Part shown: positions 22,298 to 33,215 of the stretch, piece after piece
Position numbering within the stretch: the first letter of the stretch is position 1
How the letters are laid out: each line of letters starts with the position of its first letter
Source: Delphinus delphis
Lineage: Eukaryota; Chordata; Mammalia; Artiodactyla; Delphinidae
Direction: 5' to 3'
Length of the DNA stretch: 64,000 bases
Assembly: GCF_949987515.2 (NCBI RefSeq)
Contig: NC_082684.1
Span: 19,397,701 to 19,461,700, forward strand
The notes under the pieces: generated by a model
Databases searched by the model: none
Told to the model about the DNA's origin: nothing
What the model saw: the letters and a program-made list of their open reading frames with translations, nothing else
Position numbers and translations under genes: made by a program

Positions 22298-24583
22298 CAG
22301 GAATACCTTGGAGACATTGCAGGTTCAGTTCCAAACCACCACAATACAGTGAATATCTTAATAAAGGGAGTCGCACAAATGTTTCTTGGTTTTGCAGTGC
22401 ATATAAAATTTATGTTCGCACTCTACTGTAGTATATTAAATGTACAATAGAATTTTGTCTAAAAAACCAATGTACATACCGTAATTTAAAAATATTTTAT
22501 TGCTAAAAAATGCTAAACGTCTTCTGAGCTTTCAGCAAATTGTAATCATTTTGCAGGTGAGAGACTTGCCTTGATGTTGATGACTGCCGACTGATCAGGG
22601 GGTGGTTGCTGAAGGTTGGGGTGCTGTGGTGATTTCTTAAAATAAAACAACAGGGAGATTTGCCATATCGATTGACTCTTCCTTTTGCAATTGTGTTAGA
22701 TAACATTTTACCAACAGTAGAACTTTTTTTGAAATTAGAGTTAATCCTCTCAAACTGCTGCTTTATCAACTAAGTTTATGTAATATTCTAAATCCTTTGT
22801 TTTTATTTCAACCATATTCACAGCATCTTTACCAGAGTAGATTCCATCTCAAGAAACCATTTTCTTTCCTCATTTATAAGCAACAACTCCTCATCCATTA
22901 AAGTTTTATCATGAGATTGCAACAATGCAGTCACATCATCAGGGTCCACTTCTAATTCTAGTTCTCTTCCTATGTCTACCATGTCTGCAATCACTTCCTC
23001 CACCGAAGTCTTGAACCTGTTGAAATCATCCATGAGGGTTGGAATCAATTTCTCCCAAACTGCTGTTAATATTGATATTTTGACCACTTCCCATGAATCA
23101 TGAATGTCCTTAATGACATCTAAAATATTGAATCCTTTCCAGAAGATTTTCAGTTGACTTTGCCTAGATCCATCAGAGGAATCACTATCTATGGCAGCTA
23201 TAACCTAAAAAATGTATTTCTTAAATAATAAGACTTGAAAGTCAAAATGAATCCTTGATCCATGGGCTGCAGGATGGATATTGTGTTAGAAGGCATGAAA
23301 AACTACATTCATCTCATTGTACATCTCCATCAGAGTGACCAAGTGCATTGTTAATGAGCAGTAATATTTTGAAAGAAATCTTTTGAGCAGTAGATCTCAA
23401 CAGTGGGATTAAAATATTCAGTAAACTATGCTGTAAAGAGATATGTTGTCATCTAGGCTTTCTTGTTCCTTTTATAGAGTATATTTTGCATTGGCTTCAA
23501 CTTAAAGTCACCATCTGCATTAACTCCTAACGAGAGTCAGCCTGTCCTTTGAAGCCAGGCACTGACTTCTCTCCAGCTATGAAAGTCCTAGACGGCATCT
23601 TCTTCCAATAGAAGACTGTTTCATCTACATTGAAAATCTGTTTACTGTAGCCATCTTCATTGATTATCTTAGCTAGATCTTCTGGATAACTTGCTGTAGC
23701 TTCTATATCAGCACTTGCTGCTTCACCTTACTCTTTTATGTTATTGAGATAGTTTCTTTCCTTAAACCTCATGAACCAACCTCTGTTAGCTTCAAACTTT
23801 TCTTCTGCAGCTTCCTTACCTCTCTCAGCCTTCCTAGAATTGAAGAGAGTTAGGCCCTTGCTCTGGATTAGGCTTTGGCTTAAGGGAATGTTGTACCAGG
23901 TGTGATCTTCTATCCAGACTGCTGAAACTTTCTCCACATGAACAATAAGATGGTTGTGATTTCTTACCATTTGTGTGTTCACTAGAGTAGCACTTTTAAT
24001 TTTCTTCAAGAATTTTTCCTTTGCACTCACAACCTGGCTAATGGACACAAGAGGCCTAAATTTCAGCCTATTTTGACTTTTGACATGCCTTTCTCACTAA
24101 GTTTAATCATTTCTAGCTTTTGATTTAAAGTGAAAGACATGTGACTCTTCCGTTCATTTGAACACTTAGAGGCCATTGCAGGGATATTAACTGGCATAAT
24201 TTCAATATTATTGTGTCTCAGGGAGTAGGGATGATGGAAGAGAGGGAGAGAGATGGAGGAAAGGCTGGTTGCTGGAGCAGTCAGAACACACAGGTTTATC
24301 ATTTAAGTTTGCTGTCTTATATGGGCATGGATACTGATGCCCCAAAGCAATTACCATAGTAACATCAAAGATCACAGATCACAGATCACCACAACAAACA
24401 TAATAATAATCAAAATTTTGAAATATTGTGATAATTACCAAAATGTGACACAGAGACATAAAATAAGCAAATGCTGTTGGAAAAATGGTGCAATGCAGGG
24501 TTGTCACAAACCTTCGTGTAGTTAAAAAATGCAATATCTGAGAAGCGCATTAACCTGAAGCACCATAAAATGAGGTATCCCTA
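22298..24583 (-). mobile_element. Tigger1-like (pogo-group Tc1/mariner) DNA transposon, nearly complete
   Basis: The left end reads 'caggaataccttggagacat' and 'tgcaggttcagttccaaacc'. The right end reads 'gagaagcgcattaacctgaa' and 'ataaaatgaggtatccct', whose reverse complement is a matching terminal inverted repeat ('agggatacctcatttt'). A TA follows the right end, in keeping with TA target use. Internal words such as 'gtgcatataaaatttatgtt' are characteristic of Tigger1. The length of about 2.29 kb is close to the roughly 2.4 kb of the full element. The transposase reads from right to left and is broken. This is an ancient, inactive copy. Confidence 0.9.
22550..24176 (-). pseudogene. Tigger1 transposase pseudogene
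   Basis: The likely start is the Met of MASKCSNERKSHMSFTLNQK at 24176, in the N-terminal pogo-type helix-turn-helix (followed by [17 protein letters not shown]). A second frame (about 23728-24048) covers the CENP-B-like DNA-binding half, including [13 protein letters not shown]. The DDE catalytic third lies around 23100-23730 and reads only as short broken pieces. The C-terminal part appears at 22818-23087 ([20 protein letters not shown]) and 22560-22769 (ERINSNFKKSSTVGKMLSN). At least three frame changes or stops separate these pieces. The protein would have cut and pasted its element by binding the terminal repeats. Confidence 0.85.
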
Positions 24584-24585
24584 TA

Positions 24586-25951
24586 GCAAAGAAGAAGCAA
24601 GGTTTAAGACATATGGACCAAGAAGTTAGTCTATGGAAAAACCTTTCAATTTTCAGTTTACAAGCTTGAATGTTAAAAATTTAGTTCTTCTTAGCCTCTT
24701 GACAAAAGGGAATAACTCTGCTATCAGCAGAATTGATAGTGCAACATATACAATTATCAGTGTAAAAAAATAGTTTCCTTTTTTTATAGAAATCATGTAA
24801 AATTCATTAGAGTTTCTCTGATGCAGTACTAAAAACAGAGAATTGACCCATGTGTGAAGTCACACATTTTACACATTTCAACAAATCAGATCCCATCTTT
24901 GAGTACTGATTCATCTTGAGCTGTGAAAATCTGGTAGTTCCAGGTGAACAGCATACAAAATTTCTAGCAATGTTGCAAAATGACCTGAAGAAGCAGGAGT
25001 TCCAGGGACAAAAGCTCTTACACATTGTCATCAATGTGTCAATGAATGTAGTATAAGAGTAATTCTATTGCCAAATTATGTAGCTGAAAACAATGCAGTG
25101 GCAATTTTAGCATATTTGAATTGTTATTAGGTGTGCTTTGATTTTAAGTTCATTTAATGTGTTCTTTAATCTTCAAAGACTTAATGTTGAACAATGTTGT
25201 ACTATTTTCTCAATTTTTATATTCAAGATATTTGTCAGCCTTTTTAAGATATCTAAATGGTTGTGACTTATTCTAATAGTCATTAATTTTATATTTAATT
25301 TTGTATTAAAATTTCCAATTTTTAAAGAGCTCCCTAAAGTGTGGAAGCTTCAGGCCCCACAAAATTTGGGACTGTCCCAAATTTTGTGGAGTTGTGCTAA
25401 ATTATTGCACACAAATGGAAATGAATTTAGAGAGACTAAACAAACACCCAAATGATTCCACTGCATCAGTTGAAACCCACATGCACCAATGCATGCTTTA
25501 TGAATAAAGCTTTTCAAACAGTTTGTATAGATAGAAGTGTCTGTAGAACTGAGTTCTTCTGGTACATGGCATTAAAGATAAGCAAAACTGACCTACTGTA
25601 TTCTATTGATGAGAGCTGCTTTAGTATCAGAAAAAAAAATGTATGTTAAACTAAGATCCCTATTTAAAGTTTTAGTGTTGTTTGTATTTAATTTATAATT
25701 TAATTTTATCATAGTATTAGAACCATAAAATAAGGATGGAATCTGATTTTATCAAGTACATAATTAAGCTACATTATTATAAACATTATTATAAATTCAA
25801 TTTTAAGCCAATTTGAGGTATTTGCTATGATTTTGTTCTTTATTCATATATGAGTAATAAAACAAAAACTACCCATGAAACTTACAGGGTATTAAACTGA
25901 ACAAGTTGGAAAATTAGCATGGTTTTGGTCATGCAACTAGTTAGCATTAAG
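24586..25951. other. AT-rich intergenic sequence with a perfect hairpin
   Basis: No gene recognised. It contains the inverted repeat at 25357-25389. Small frames at 24807 and 25452 have no visible family. Confidence 0.5.
25357..25389. repeat. Perfect inverted repeat (15-bp arms, 3-nt loop)
   Basis: ccacaaaatttggga (25357-25371), ctg, then tcccaaattttgtgg (25375-25389). The arms are exactly complementary. Confidence 0.95.
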
Positions 25952-25961
25952 ACCTCCAACA

Positions 25962-26172
25962 GGGGCTTCCCTGGTGACACAGTGGTTGAGAGTCCACCTG
26001 CCGATGCAGGGGACACGGGTTCGTACCCTGGTCCGGGAAGATCCCACATGCCGTGGAGCGGCTGGGCCCATGGCCACTGAGCCTGCACGTCCGGAGCCTG
26101 TGCTCTGCAACGGGAGAGGCCAAACACTGAGAGGCCCGCGTACCGCAAAGGAAAAAAATAAGAAAAAAACAA
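25962..26172 (+). mobile_element. CHR-type SINE, short cetacean form
   Basis: Sense copy with 'ggggcttccctggtgacaca', 'gccgatgcaggggacacggg' and 'tgagaggcccgcgtaccgca', then an A-rich tail broken by GG and T. Target-site duplication acctccaaca (25952-25961) against acctcaaaca (26173-26182). Confidence 0.93.
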
Positions 26173-26182
26173 ACCTCAAACA

Positions 26183-27475
26183 ATTTTGTTATGACGTAAT
26201 TGTCTCATCATTTGAGGAGCTTAAATTAGATGTTCTCTAAAGATCTCTTTTAGTTATGAATTTCTCTGAGTCTATAATCAATGAACTGCAAATCTAATGA
26301 TCTTAACTGCTCTGCCAGAAGTGGTTCTGTGTCTTGGCTTCTTTCCCTAACGCTGTCTTGACAAATATCTAAGAAGTGTAGGTTCCATGATGTGCTCCAC
26401 TAATCCATAGAAGAAATGCAGAAAATGCTAAAACATCTATTTTCAAAGTATGTTGTGTTTCAATTTTTCTTCATAGGTTACAGAAAATTCATTTAATTTG
26501 TCTCATTAAATATATTTTTTAAAGTTTATCATGTATTTTGTGTCTGATGACTCCCATATTAATTATTAAAGGACTAATGTATGTATAATTTTGCCTCAAT
26601 GAATCTCATCATGCAGAGCTACTCTAATATTTTAGATAAAATTTATGTTATCTTTCTATTATGTTATTCAGCTTTGTGTAACATGCTGTTAGACATAATT
26701 TCTACTGTCTTATTTAATACAAAAGCAACTTATATAAATATATCAGAATTCTCTAGTTTAATCAAATACACATCAGGACAATATTTTGTTACGTTAATAA
26801 ATATAAAAAAATAGAAAATAGTCCTTGGCTGTTCAGTCTGCTGAATTATGTGAATTATCAAGATGGGTAACACTTAGAGGGTCTAAAATCTAAATATGAT
26901 GACAGGCAATAAAACAGACTTATTTGAGTGACTATCCATGAATGTTATTTCCAAGGAAAGAACTCCTAAATACAAGAATCTCTAAAATAAATCCTGAAGA
27001 GGATGTCCTGAAAATTTTATAATATTTCCATTTTTTTACAAAGAACAGACCGATTCTTAAAAACAAATCTAAATTGTTCTGTGATTTGCTTAGTGAAATT
27101 TGATATTGATCACATACTAGAGAATATCTAAAGATTATTTCAACTGATGGTAATTTAAAATCTAGTGTTTTTTTAAAGTGGCATTACAAAATAAAAAGAC
27201 AATAATATTTTTAAAAGGGATATTAAGGGAGAATAGGGGGTAAAACCCAATGCAATGCTACAAGCCCTGTTAAAGTGCATCAATATTCAAAATAATATAA
27301 TACTTGCATAAAATGAAAGCACATATCAATGAAAAACCATAAATAGATCCAATGACATATAAAGGTTCACTATGTATAAAAAAGTGAGTTTTAAAGTTAG
27401 GGGAGTCAGAAAAGATTACGTGATAAATGATGCCAAGATAATGGAATAACAATTCTGATTTTAAAAATATTATGA
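26183..27475. other. AT-rich intergenic sequence
   Basis: No gene or confident repeat. The frame at 26581-26814 is low-complexity and has no family motif. Confidence 0.45.
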
Positions 27476-27479
27476 AGGA

Positions 27480-28330
27480 AGAAATTTAATCCTTTTATTG
27501 TACCATCCTACTAGGTAAATTTCAAGTGGATTAAAGAGTTTTACATTAAAAACAAAGTGTAGGGGAAAACAAGACTGGCCAAAACAGAATAGAAACCATC
27601 AAAACTGGGGAGCAATTTAACTTTCTCTGCTTTTCAATGATGGCAATATCCTCAAAGAAAATTTGAAGATATTTAATATATACATATTCAAAAGTTTTAT
27701 ATACTTGATACTTTAAAAATGTCAAACCTCTATTCTGTGTAAAGACTTTATTCAATCTATAATATCAATCCACCAATAAATACATGGACAGAGTACATGA
27801 AAGAATAAGTCACACCTAATTTAAAAACTCATAAGATATAAGCAACCAAAACAACACTGTAGATTTATTAAATAAATGTATTATTGAAAAATGGAAAGAC
27901 ATTACTATGAGTTGGTGAACCCGATGTGCTCATCCATCACCCTTGGCATGATAACCACAAAGAAGACTCTGAATAAGCAATATGCTAGTGTAAAACAAGA
28001 CCCTTAACAATGGTCATATCTTGTGATTAAGGAATTCTACCCCTGGACTTTATCCTATGCAGACAAAATATATGGTATGTGGATGTTTGTTGCAGGATTG
28101 TCTAATATAGCCTCAATAGGATGCAACGATTTCCTTAGGATATGTAAAATAAGTCACATGGGCACAATAAAAAATTATTCAGCTACTAAAATAAAACAAA
28201 AAATTATTGATCTGATAATTAAAATAATCTACTTCATACTAAATGTATGATTATGTAAACATGCACAAGTGTTTTAGATAACATGCATTAATACATATTG
28301 TTTTGAATTGGGGTGGTTAGATGATGCATG
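27480..28330 (+). mobile_element. Old sense L1M-type fragment
   Basis: The order 'gtaaatttcaagtggattaa', then 'aaggaattctacccctggac', 'tgcaggattgtctaatatag', 'gggcacaataaaaaattatt' and 'cagctactaaaataaaaca' follows the C-terminal ORF2 and 3' region of old L1 elements. It is badly decayed; the 75-codon frame at 28023-28250 is part of it. Confidence 0.55.
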
Positions 28331-28542
28331 ATTTGCGGTTACATTTTTAAATTAGTACTATTGCTTTAAAAAGATTCCCTTTAAAATAGGATTTTCACTC
28401 CTATTCATTATTTTTTGCACATGAAATTGAAATGAATTCAGATATTGTTTACCTTGTTAAGGTAAGAAGTTTAAATTTATTTTCAGTCTTAGAGCAGAGG
28501 ACTTTCATTCTCTTTTCCTCTGTCTTGGCTTTGCTCCCTTTG

Positions 28543-28543
<1 letters not shown>

Positions 28544-28610
<67 letters not shown>
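28544..28610. repeat. (GT)n microsatellite, about 33 units
   Basis: An uninterrupted GT run of about 67 bp. It is directly followed by 'ttcttttaccattcagccag'. Confidence 0.97.
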
Positions 28611-28612
<2 letters not shown>

Positions 28613-28961
28613 CTTTTACCATTCAGCCAGCTAATCCTCAGAGAAATATGCATTGTTTCTGAGGCCAGGAGAGCCTCAAGGAAGCAATGTGAGTGGTGCA
28701 CTTTCAACTGCCCTGCTTCCTGCTGCTCCAGCCTCACTGTAAATGACGTAAAATGGCATTATCTTCTTTCTATCTTGACAGACACCAGGTTAAAAGAGCA
28801 CCATTTCACAGCCAGGCAATAGATCCTCCCTTTGTTCTATTTAACCTAGATCACTGAATGACAACCTCAGGAGACTGGCATGGGCTCAGCTTGATCCTCC
28901 ACTGGAGGCCTTTGCCAAAATCTCAAATACCAGGTGTTTAGTTGTGATTGTTGGTGATTTT

Positions 28962-28987
28962 TGTTTTGTTTTGTTTTGCTTTGTTTA
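28962..28987. repeat. (TTTTG)n simple repeat
   Basis: About five ttttg units with slight variation. Confidence 0.75.
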
Positions 28988-29578
28988 TACCTTTACTGAC
29001 AAAGCATTATGCTTTAGCTTTAAGAAAAGGGATTACAATAAATTATTGGAATGTGTTTGAATCTCATATTTAGATGACAACACCTCCCACCCCCACTCCC
29101 AACATACACATTCTGGAGAAACTGGAAATGCTCCATAGGAGGCTGACAAGGAGACTCCATGGGCTCTTGTCAAGGATGCCTATTTCAATTCATTTCTCTC
29201 CTCTCTTCCAATACGTTTTCTGCCAAACTCTGAGACAGGCTTTCATGATATGTTGATGATCACAGAGAAAATTCTGCTCTCAAGTCGTTCACTGTCTAGA
29301 GGGGGAGACAGATAGATAAACAGAGTGCTACAAAACTGTCCTATCCTGGGTGCAGACAGGGTCTGTGGAGCAGAGAGAAAAGAAGTCTTAACATGTTCTG
29401 TGGCTTCAGGGCATGGAGGCTGTCTGGAGAAACTTCAGAGAAGAACTTCAGAGAACCATTCAAGGAAGAAAAAGAAGGACTAGCAGGAATGTTGAAAACT
29501 TAGCATGGGTGGTATCTGCCGATAATTTTGAAAACATGACCAGATTACAGGTAAACTAGAGGTGGGGGCTGTTGTGTG

Positions 29579-29580
<2 letters not shown>

Positions 29581-29622
<42 letters not shown>

Positions 29623-29634
29623 CGTGCGCGTGTG
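29581..29634. repeat. (GT)n-(CG)n alternating repeat
   Basis: About 34 bp of GT units pass into cgcgcgcgcgtgcgcgtgtg. Strict purine-pyrimidine alternation over about 54 bp, with a CG core, gives strong Z-DNA potential. Confidence 0.95.
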
Positions 29635-29787
29635 GCTTTTTTGCCATTCAGCCAGCTAATCAGGCAACTGGTAGTTCCAGCATGGAACATAATGTCTGAC
29701 ATACATATACAATTAGTGTACAATAGCTAATTGATTGAATAAGTGAATGGAAGCACCTTCTTAATCTGATATAAAATTAAAAGACAA

Positions 29788-31219
29788 GTCATGTTGAATA
29801 ATAGTGGCGAGAGTGGGCACCCTTGTCTTGTTTCTGATTTTAGAGGAAATGCTTTCAGGTTGTCATCATCGAGAATAATGTTTGCTGTGGGTTTGTCATA
29901 TACAGCCTTTATTGTGTTGAGGTAGGTTCCCTCTATGCCCACTTTCTGGAGAGCTTTTATTATAAATGGGTGTTGAATTTTGTCAAAAGCTTTTTTTGCA
30001 TCTATTGAGATGATCATGTGGTTTTCATTCTTCAGTTTGTTAATATGGTGTATCACATTGATTGATTTGCACATATTGAAGAATCCTTGCATCTGTGGGA
30101 TAAATCCTACTTGATCATGGTGTATGATCCTTTTAATGTGCTGTTGGATTCTGTTTGCTAGTATTTTGTTGAGGATTTTGTGTCTATGTTCATCAGTGAT
30201 GTTGGCCTGTAATTTTCTTTTTCTTGAGATATCTTGGTCTAGTTTTGGTATAAGGATGATGGTGGCCTCATAGAATGAGTTTGGGAGTGTTGTTCCCTCT
30301 GCAATTTTTTGGAAGAGTTTGAGAAGGATAGGTGTTAGCTTTTCTCTAAATGTTTGATAGAATTCGCCTGTGAAGCCATCTGGTCCTGGACTTTTGTTGG
30401 AAGAGTTTTAGTCACAGTTTCAACTCCATTACTTGTGATTGGCTTATTCATATTTTCTATTTCTTCCTGGTTCAGTCTTGGAAGGTTGTACCTTTCTAAG
30501 GACTTGTCCATATCTTCCAGGTTGTCCATTTTATTGTCATATAGTTGCTTATAGTAGTCTTTTATGATCCTTTGTATTCCTGCAGTGTCAGTTGTAACTT
30601 CTCCCTTTTCATTTCTAATTTTATTGATTTGAGTCCTCTCCCTCTTTTTCTTGATGAGTCCAGCTAAAGGTTTATCAATTTTGTTTGTCTTCTCAAAGAA
30701 CCAACTTTTAGTTTTATTGATCTTTACTGTTTTTTTTTCATTTCTATTTCACTTATTTCTGCTTTGATCTTTATGATTTCTTTCCTTCTACTAACTTTGG
30801 TTTTGTTTGTTCTTTCTCCAATTGCTTTAAGTATAAGGTTAGGTTTTTTATTTGAGATTTTTCTTGTTTCTTGAGGAATCTCAAAAACTTGGTATAAACG
30901 ATCTTACTTACAAAGCAGAAATATAGACACAGATGTAGAGAAAAAACCTATGGGTACTAAGGGGGAAGGTGGGAGGGATGAATTGGGAGGTTGGGATTGA
31001 CATATATACACTACTGATACTATATATAAAGTAGATAACTAATGAGAACCTACTGTATAGCACAGGGAACTCTACTTAGTGCTCTGTGGTGACCTAAATG
31101 GGAAGGAAATCCAAAAAAGAGGAGATATATGTATACACATAGCTGATTCCTTTGCTGTAAAGTAGAAACTAACACACAGTATAAAACAACTATACTCCAG
31201 TAAAATTTAAAAAAAAAAA
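29788..31219 (+). mobile_element. L1 insertion with 5' inversion
   Basis: 29788-30876 is antisense L1 ORF2 (reverse-transcriptase domain and upstream part). From about 30877 the orientation flips to sense L1 3' UTR ('gtatagcacagggaactcta', 'aactatactccagtaaaatt') ending in A12. This is the twin-priming pattern, but more than 2 kb of L1 that should lie between the two pieces is absent. Either the inversion was joined to a large deletion, or two insertions abut. No clear target-site duplication was found. Confidence 0.8.
29797..30876 (-). pseudogene. L1 ORF2 reverse-transcriptase pseudogene fragment (inverted)
   Basis: One frame (29797-30092) shows RT blocks: [20 protein letters not shown], then [12 protein letters not shown], and stops at the element border just before the catalytic FADD block would appear. 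A second frame (30335-30529) gives [20 protein letters not shown], the linker before the RT domain. Stops and shifts lie between. The missing catalytic block alone makes it non-functional. Confidence 0.88.
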
Positions 31220-32989
31220 AGATTCCACCAAAGTAGAATTTCAAACAAACAAACAACAAAAAAGAGCCAAGCCATTAAAGTTTCACTCATAATTTCCATT
31301 TCCTCAGGCTATCAAGGAAAGTGAAAACTTTGCAGTTTTAACACTGGGTGCAGAGCAGAGTCTAGTGCTTTCATATTGAGGAGGAGGTGCTACTGTCACT
31401 CACCTGAGCAAAGGTGTGACCTGTCTCCTTTCCTTCCTGGTGGCAAGGCTGGAGCTGCTATTGAACACACAACTAGGCTTCCTGTTTTAAATGTCAGAGA
31501 ACACTATATTCTTTATTTTCATAAGAACTTTAGAAACCAAAAGATATGTTTTTTAATAAATAAATGTTCTAGATCAGGAAGCCAGTGTGTATATATGTTT
31601 TAGCAGGTGGGTTATAAAATGTCCACTTAATGCCAATCATGTATAGTAGTAGCTTTCTAAATTATAAATGCAGTCATTGAAAAGGCAAACACAGAGCTTA
31701 AAATGTAACAGTAAGCTACTGAATTAAATCCAAGTGGAAAAGCATCAAGCAACAGGATTTTATAAATATGTGTAATATCCACAAAGTATAATCACGCTGA
31801 AAGAAATTTGACTTCTTGAAAGAGTAATATTATTCCTAAAAAAGTGAAATTTCACCACATAATTTTTAATCCATAGTTTAAATCAGCCATAGTTTAAATT
31901 AGGAATGATAGAAAAAATTCAATGTATTTGGTTTCTGAGATCTGGAGTACATGTATATCAGGAGATTAACATATATATTATATACACATATAATGCTATA
32001 TTATATATGTATTTACCTAAACTTCAGATCTGATATAAACTTTAGGCGGAATGTTTATCTTGATAGAAATGGTTGATATTAATTCTAAGAAATATAACTT
32101 GAACATGTGTCTTAAGTATCATGTCAAACAAGTATATGATAATATTTATAAAATCAATATACTAGAATCATAATGTCATTATAAATAATTGTACTTCTAT
32201 ATTTTAATTTTGTTACTCAGAGCCTATAAATTAAGTTCAATAGAGTTATGTGCACTTCATAAATTATTAATTGAGCAATTAATTTGCTTTAAGGAACTCA
32301 AACAAAGCTTAAATAACCTACTTTATTAATGGGAATTACAATATTTTAGCCTAGGGTTTTATGAACTTGGTCTCAAGAAATAAAAACCATCCTGAACTAA
32401 CATTTCTCTGTTTCTATTATTAGCCACCATTGTGCAAACTCAGCTGTCTGGACCACTATCAAGCTTTAAGAAGTAATCTAATCATTGTACTTTTTATCAC
32501 TTTAAAACATAGTCCAGGAGAGAGATAAAACTGAGAATGGGAAAATAAATTTTTTTGTCAAGTTTGAAGTTCAGAGAATCTCATAGACACTGAAATCCCA
32601 AGCTTGTATAAGTTTATAAACAGGAAATTAAGCTTTAGCCAAAATCAATGCTAATACTTGGCATTTTAACAATGTTAACATATTCATTAAATTTCATCAA
32701 AGGTAACTAGACTTTCAGCATCACAATTAATTTCCAGTTAGTAACTAGTGTTTTGAAATAATATCTCTCTTGGTTTACCAAATGTTATCTCTCTGGTCCT
32801 AGTAGAAATGTGTGCCTATTCCTTATTTCTTGTTTAATGATGAACACATCTAATCTGCTCAAATATTTGAAGAGAGAAGAGAAATTCCTAGAAACGATGT
32901 GTATTTATAATTGTTAAGAAATGTAAAGATTTAATCTAAATAAAGTCTATTTCTGAGTCTATTTTAAGGACATTACTTGCATTAATTAT
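31220..32989. other. AT-rich intergenic sequence
   Basis: No gene recognised in about 1.8 kb. Confidence 0.5.
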
Positions 32990-33003
32990 AAAAAAGACAG
33001 AGA

Positions 33004-33201
33004 GGGCTTCCCTCATGGCACAGTGGTTGAGAGTCCGCCTGCCGATGCAGGGGACACGGGTTCGTGCCCCGGTCTGGGAAGATCCCACGTGCCGCGGAGC
33101 AGCTGGGCCCATGAACCATGGCTGCTGAGCCTGTGCTCGGCAACAGGAGAGGCCACAACAGTGAGAGGCCCGCGTGCCGCAAAAAAAAAAAAAAAAAAAA
33201 A
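33004..33201 (+). mobile_element. CHR-type SINE, short cetacean form, young
   Basis: Sense copy: 'gggcttccctcatggcacag', 'gagagtccgcctgccgatgc', 'gcccgcgtgccgc', then an A-tail of about 27 bases. Target-site duplication aaaaaagacagaga at 32990-33003 and 33202-33215, exact over 14 bp. Confidence 0.95.
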
Positions 33202-33215
33202 AAAAAAGACAGAGA

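Larger units (their letters stand above)
28331..29787. other. Intergenic sequence with two TG microsatellites
   Basis: No gene recognised. It holds the TG repeat at 28544-28610, a TTTTG run near 28962-28985, and the TG/CG repeat at 29581-29634. Frames over them are artefacts. Confidence 0.5.

Noticed and set aside
28432..28822. Frames with Cys-Val or Thr-His runs
   Set aside because: They are translations of the TG microsatellite.
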